From JALZAA01 sp035938395 (GTDB lineage: Bacteria; Actinomycetota; Acidimicrobiia; IMCC26256; JACDBD01): a stretch of 49,720 nt of DNA. The stretch spans positions 1 to 49,720 of the forward strand of contig DASZGY010000148.1 of assembly GCA_035938395.1 (NCBI GenBank), read 5' to 3'. A program made the translations under genes and the position numbers. Positions 48,703-49,720 of the stretch are shown piece after piece; positions within the stretch are counted from its first letter, which is position 1, and each line of letters begins with the position of its first letter. The notes below the pieces were generated by a model. The model did not search any database. It had not been told where the DNA came from and saw nothing but the letters and a program-made list of their open reading frames with translations.

Positions 48703-49497
48703 CTACCGCCCCGTGAACCGCGGGTCGCGGCGTTCCTTGAACGCGGCCATGCCCTCGACGAGGTCGCCCGACGTCGTCGCGAGCGACTGGTACGCCGCCT
48801 CGCGCTCGAGCGAATCGGCGAGATCGGTCTCGAAGCTCTCGTTGAGCAGTCGCTTCGAGAGCCCGAGCGCGCGTGTCGGGCCGGCCGCGAGGCGTGTAGC
48901 CACTGCCGACGCCTCGGCTTCGAGCTCGTCGGGCTCGACCGATCGGTAGGCGAGCCCGAGGTCGACGGCTTCGGCGCCCGTGCATCCTTCGCCCAGCATC
49001 ACCATCGCCTTGGCCCGGGGGAGCCCGACCAGGCGGGGGAGGAGGTACGCGCCGCCGGCGTCGACGACGAGGCCCCATCGCTGGAACGACCACAGGAACC
49101 GGGTGGCGTGGTGCACGAGCACGAAGTCACACGCGAGAGCGAGGTGCGCGCCCGGACCGACGGCGACGCCGTTGACCGCCGCCACCGTCGGCTTGTCGAG
49201 CTCCCAGAGCTCCCTGATGAACGCCTGCACGCCGACGCGCAAAGCCTCTGCCGTGGCGCGGGTGTCGAACCCGTCCCGGCCGGCCTGGGCGACCGTCGAC
49301 GCCCCGAGGTCCATGCCGGAGCAAAAGGCGTCGCCCGTGCCCGTGATGAGCAGCGCCCGGACGTCGTCGTCGGCGCGGGCGGCCCGGACGGCGTCGACGA
49401 GCTGGTCGCGCATCTCGACGGTGAGCGCGTTCTTCGCCTCGGGGCGCTCGAGGGTGACGCGGCAGACGTGGTCGGCGCCCGTCTCGACGCGAAGCAC
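48703..49497 (-). CDS. enoyl-CoA hydratase/isomerase family protein (PaaG-like active site)
   Basis: A 264-residue crotonase from the GTG at 49497. CRVTLERPEAKNALT and FCSGMDLGAS (oxyanion region) are conserved. The first catalytic Glu position reads GVAVGPGAHLALACD, without Glu, while WGLVVDAGGAYLLPRLVG carries an Asp as in PaaG-type delta3-delta2 isomerases. An isomerase or retro-Claisen-type role is therefore more likely than simple hydration (inference). It is the second gene in the thiolase-led operon, 7 bases after the thiolase stop. Confidence 0.88.
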   Translation of the reverse strand: MLRVETGADHVCRVTLERPEAKNALTVEMRDQLVDAVRAARADDDVRALLITGTGDAFCSGMDLGASTVAQAGRDGFDTRATAEALRVGVQAFIRELWELDKPTVAAVNGVAVGPGAHLALACDFVLVHHATRFLWSFQRWGLVVDAGGAYLLPRLVGLPRAKAMVMLGEGCTGAEAVDLGLAYRSVEPDELEAEASAVATRLAAGPTRALGLSKRLLNESFETDLADSLEREAAYQSLATTSGDLVEGMAAFKERRDPRFTGR

Positions 49498-49504
49498 GGG
49501 CCGC

Positions 49505-49720
49505 CTACCGGTTGGTCGTGAGGATGTTGACGACCGAGACGCCCGAGCCGCGGCCGCCCACGTTGTGCTGGAGCGCGTACCCCTTGTGCATCTCGACCTG
49601 CCGCTCGCCCGCCTCACCCCGCAGCTGCCACCAGCACTCGGTGAGCTGGGCGACGCCGGTGGCGCCGATCGGGTGTCCCTTCGCCAGCAGGCCACCCGAC
49701 GTGTTGATCGGGATGCTGCC
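49505..49720 (-). CDS. thiolase/SCP2-type lipid-transfer protein, 5' part outside the window
   Basis: The last 71 residues of a thiolase-fold protein. NTSGGLLAKGHPIGATGVAQ contains the catalytic His of the GHP motif. The C-terminal position of the second catalytic Cys (CxGGG in ordinary thiolases) reads LQHNVGGRGSGVSVV, with Asn-Val, as in the SCP2-thiolase/lipid-transfer (Ltp) group that includes retro-aldolases of steroid side-chain degradation. First visible gene of a minus-strand operon with an enoyl-CoA hydratase and two acyl-CoA dehydrogenases. Confidence 0.85.
   Translation of the reverse strand, partial: GSIPINTSGGLLAKGHPIGATGVAQLTECWWQLRGEAGERQVEMHKGYALQHNVGGRGSGVSVVNILTTNR

Noticed and set aside
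1..49720. CRISPR arrays, tRNA or rRNA genes, insertion sequences, prophage or integrase genes
   Set aside because: No regularly spaced repeats, cloverleaf sequences, transposase or integrase motifs were found on either strand.

Overview
This is a very GC-rich actinobacterial chromosome segment. Third codon positions are almost all G or C and GTG/TTG starts are frequent. The gene families present (luciferase-like monooxygenase, WS/DGAT acyltransferase, PIG-L/Mca-type deacetylase, many acyl-CoA enzymes, TetR control) suggest an Acidimicrobiia-like or related uncultured actinobacterium; the exact taxon is inference. I see no rRNA, tRNA, CRISPR array, prophage or insertion sequence. The window begins and ends inside minus-strand genes (a luciferase-like monooxygenase and a thiolase).

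Layout. 1-4.6 kb: monooxygenase, DUF885 protein, class II fumarase and a thiol peroxidase of the glutathione-peroxidase family. 4.7-10.8 kb: a complete five-gene dipeptide/oligopeptide ABC importer operon with a readable sigma-70 promoter. 10.9-16 kb: ArfB-type ribosome-rescue factor, a pore-loop membrane protein, an esterase, a wax ester/DGAT acyltransferase and a PIG-L deacetylase. 16.1-21 kb: a branched-chain-amino-acid-type importer whose two permeases are fused. 21-34 kb: a TetR repressor and several short catabolic operons (MaoC-SDR-isomerase; SMP-30; UGSC selenoprotein-unknown-dehydrogenase; dodecin-DUF6282-nitroreductase; acyl-CoA ligase-acyl-CoA dehydrogenase-VOC). 34-38.6 kb: cold-shock protein, amidohydrolase, HAD, PEBP-like protein, enoyl-CoA hydratase and fatty acid desaturase. 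38.6-46.5 kb: a hyuB-hyuA-gluconate-dehydrogenase-like operon divergent from a HOPS-fold enzyme and an SGNH hydrolase. 46.5-49.7 kb: a beta-oxidation operon (SCP2-type thiolase, enoyl-CoA hydratase/isomerase, two acyl-CoA dehydrogenases).

Main points. (1) The gene at 24829-25368 is interrupted by an in-frame TGA at 25120-25122 that sits exactly at the U of a U-G-S-C motif. It is best read as a UGSC-family selenoprotein with selenocysteine 98, not as two ORFs or a pseudogene. (2) A 14-bp near-palindrome, roughly TGACAYGCGTRTCA, recurs in four divergent promoter regions (21795, 24773, 30361, 44860). One of them lies directly upstream of the TetR gene. This would place the selenoprotein, acyl-CoA, dodecin/DUF6282 and hydantoinase-type operons in one regulon. 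(3) A second operator type, TTGACCRACCRGTCR-like, occurs upstream of both importers, and a looser relative lies upstream of the desaturase. (4) A 63-bp element with a conserved hairpin abuts, and contains, the ribosome binding site of two unrelated genes (fumC and a gluconate-dehydrogenase subunit-3 gene), suggesting an unassigned cis-acting RNA or a dispersed genomic repeat.

Taken together the window reads as a catabolic region: import of peptides or amino-acid-like compounds, ATP-dependent ring opening (HyuAB), lactonase, amidohydrolases, CoA activation and beta-oxidation. The actual substrate cannot be read from the sequence.
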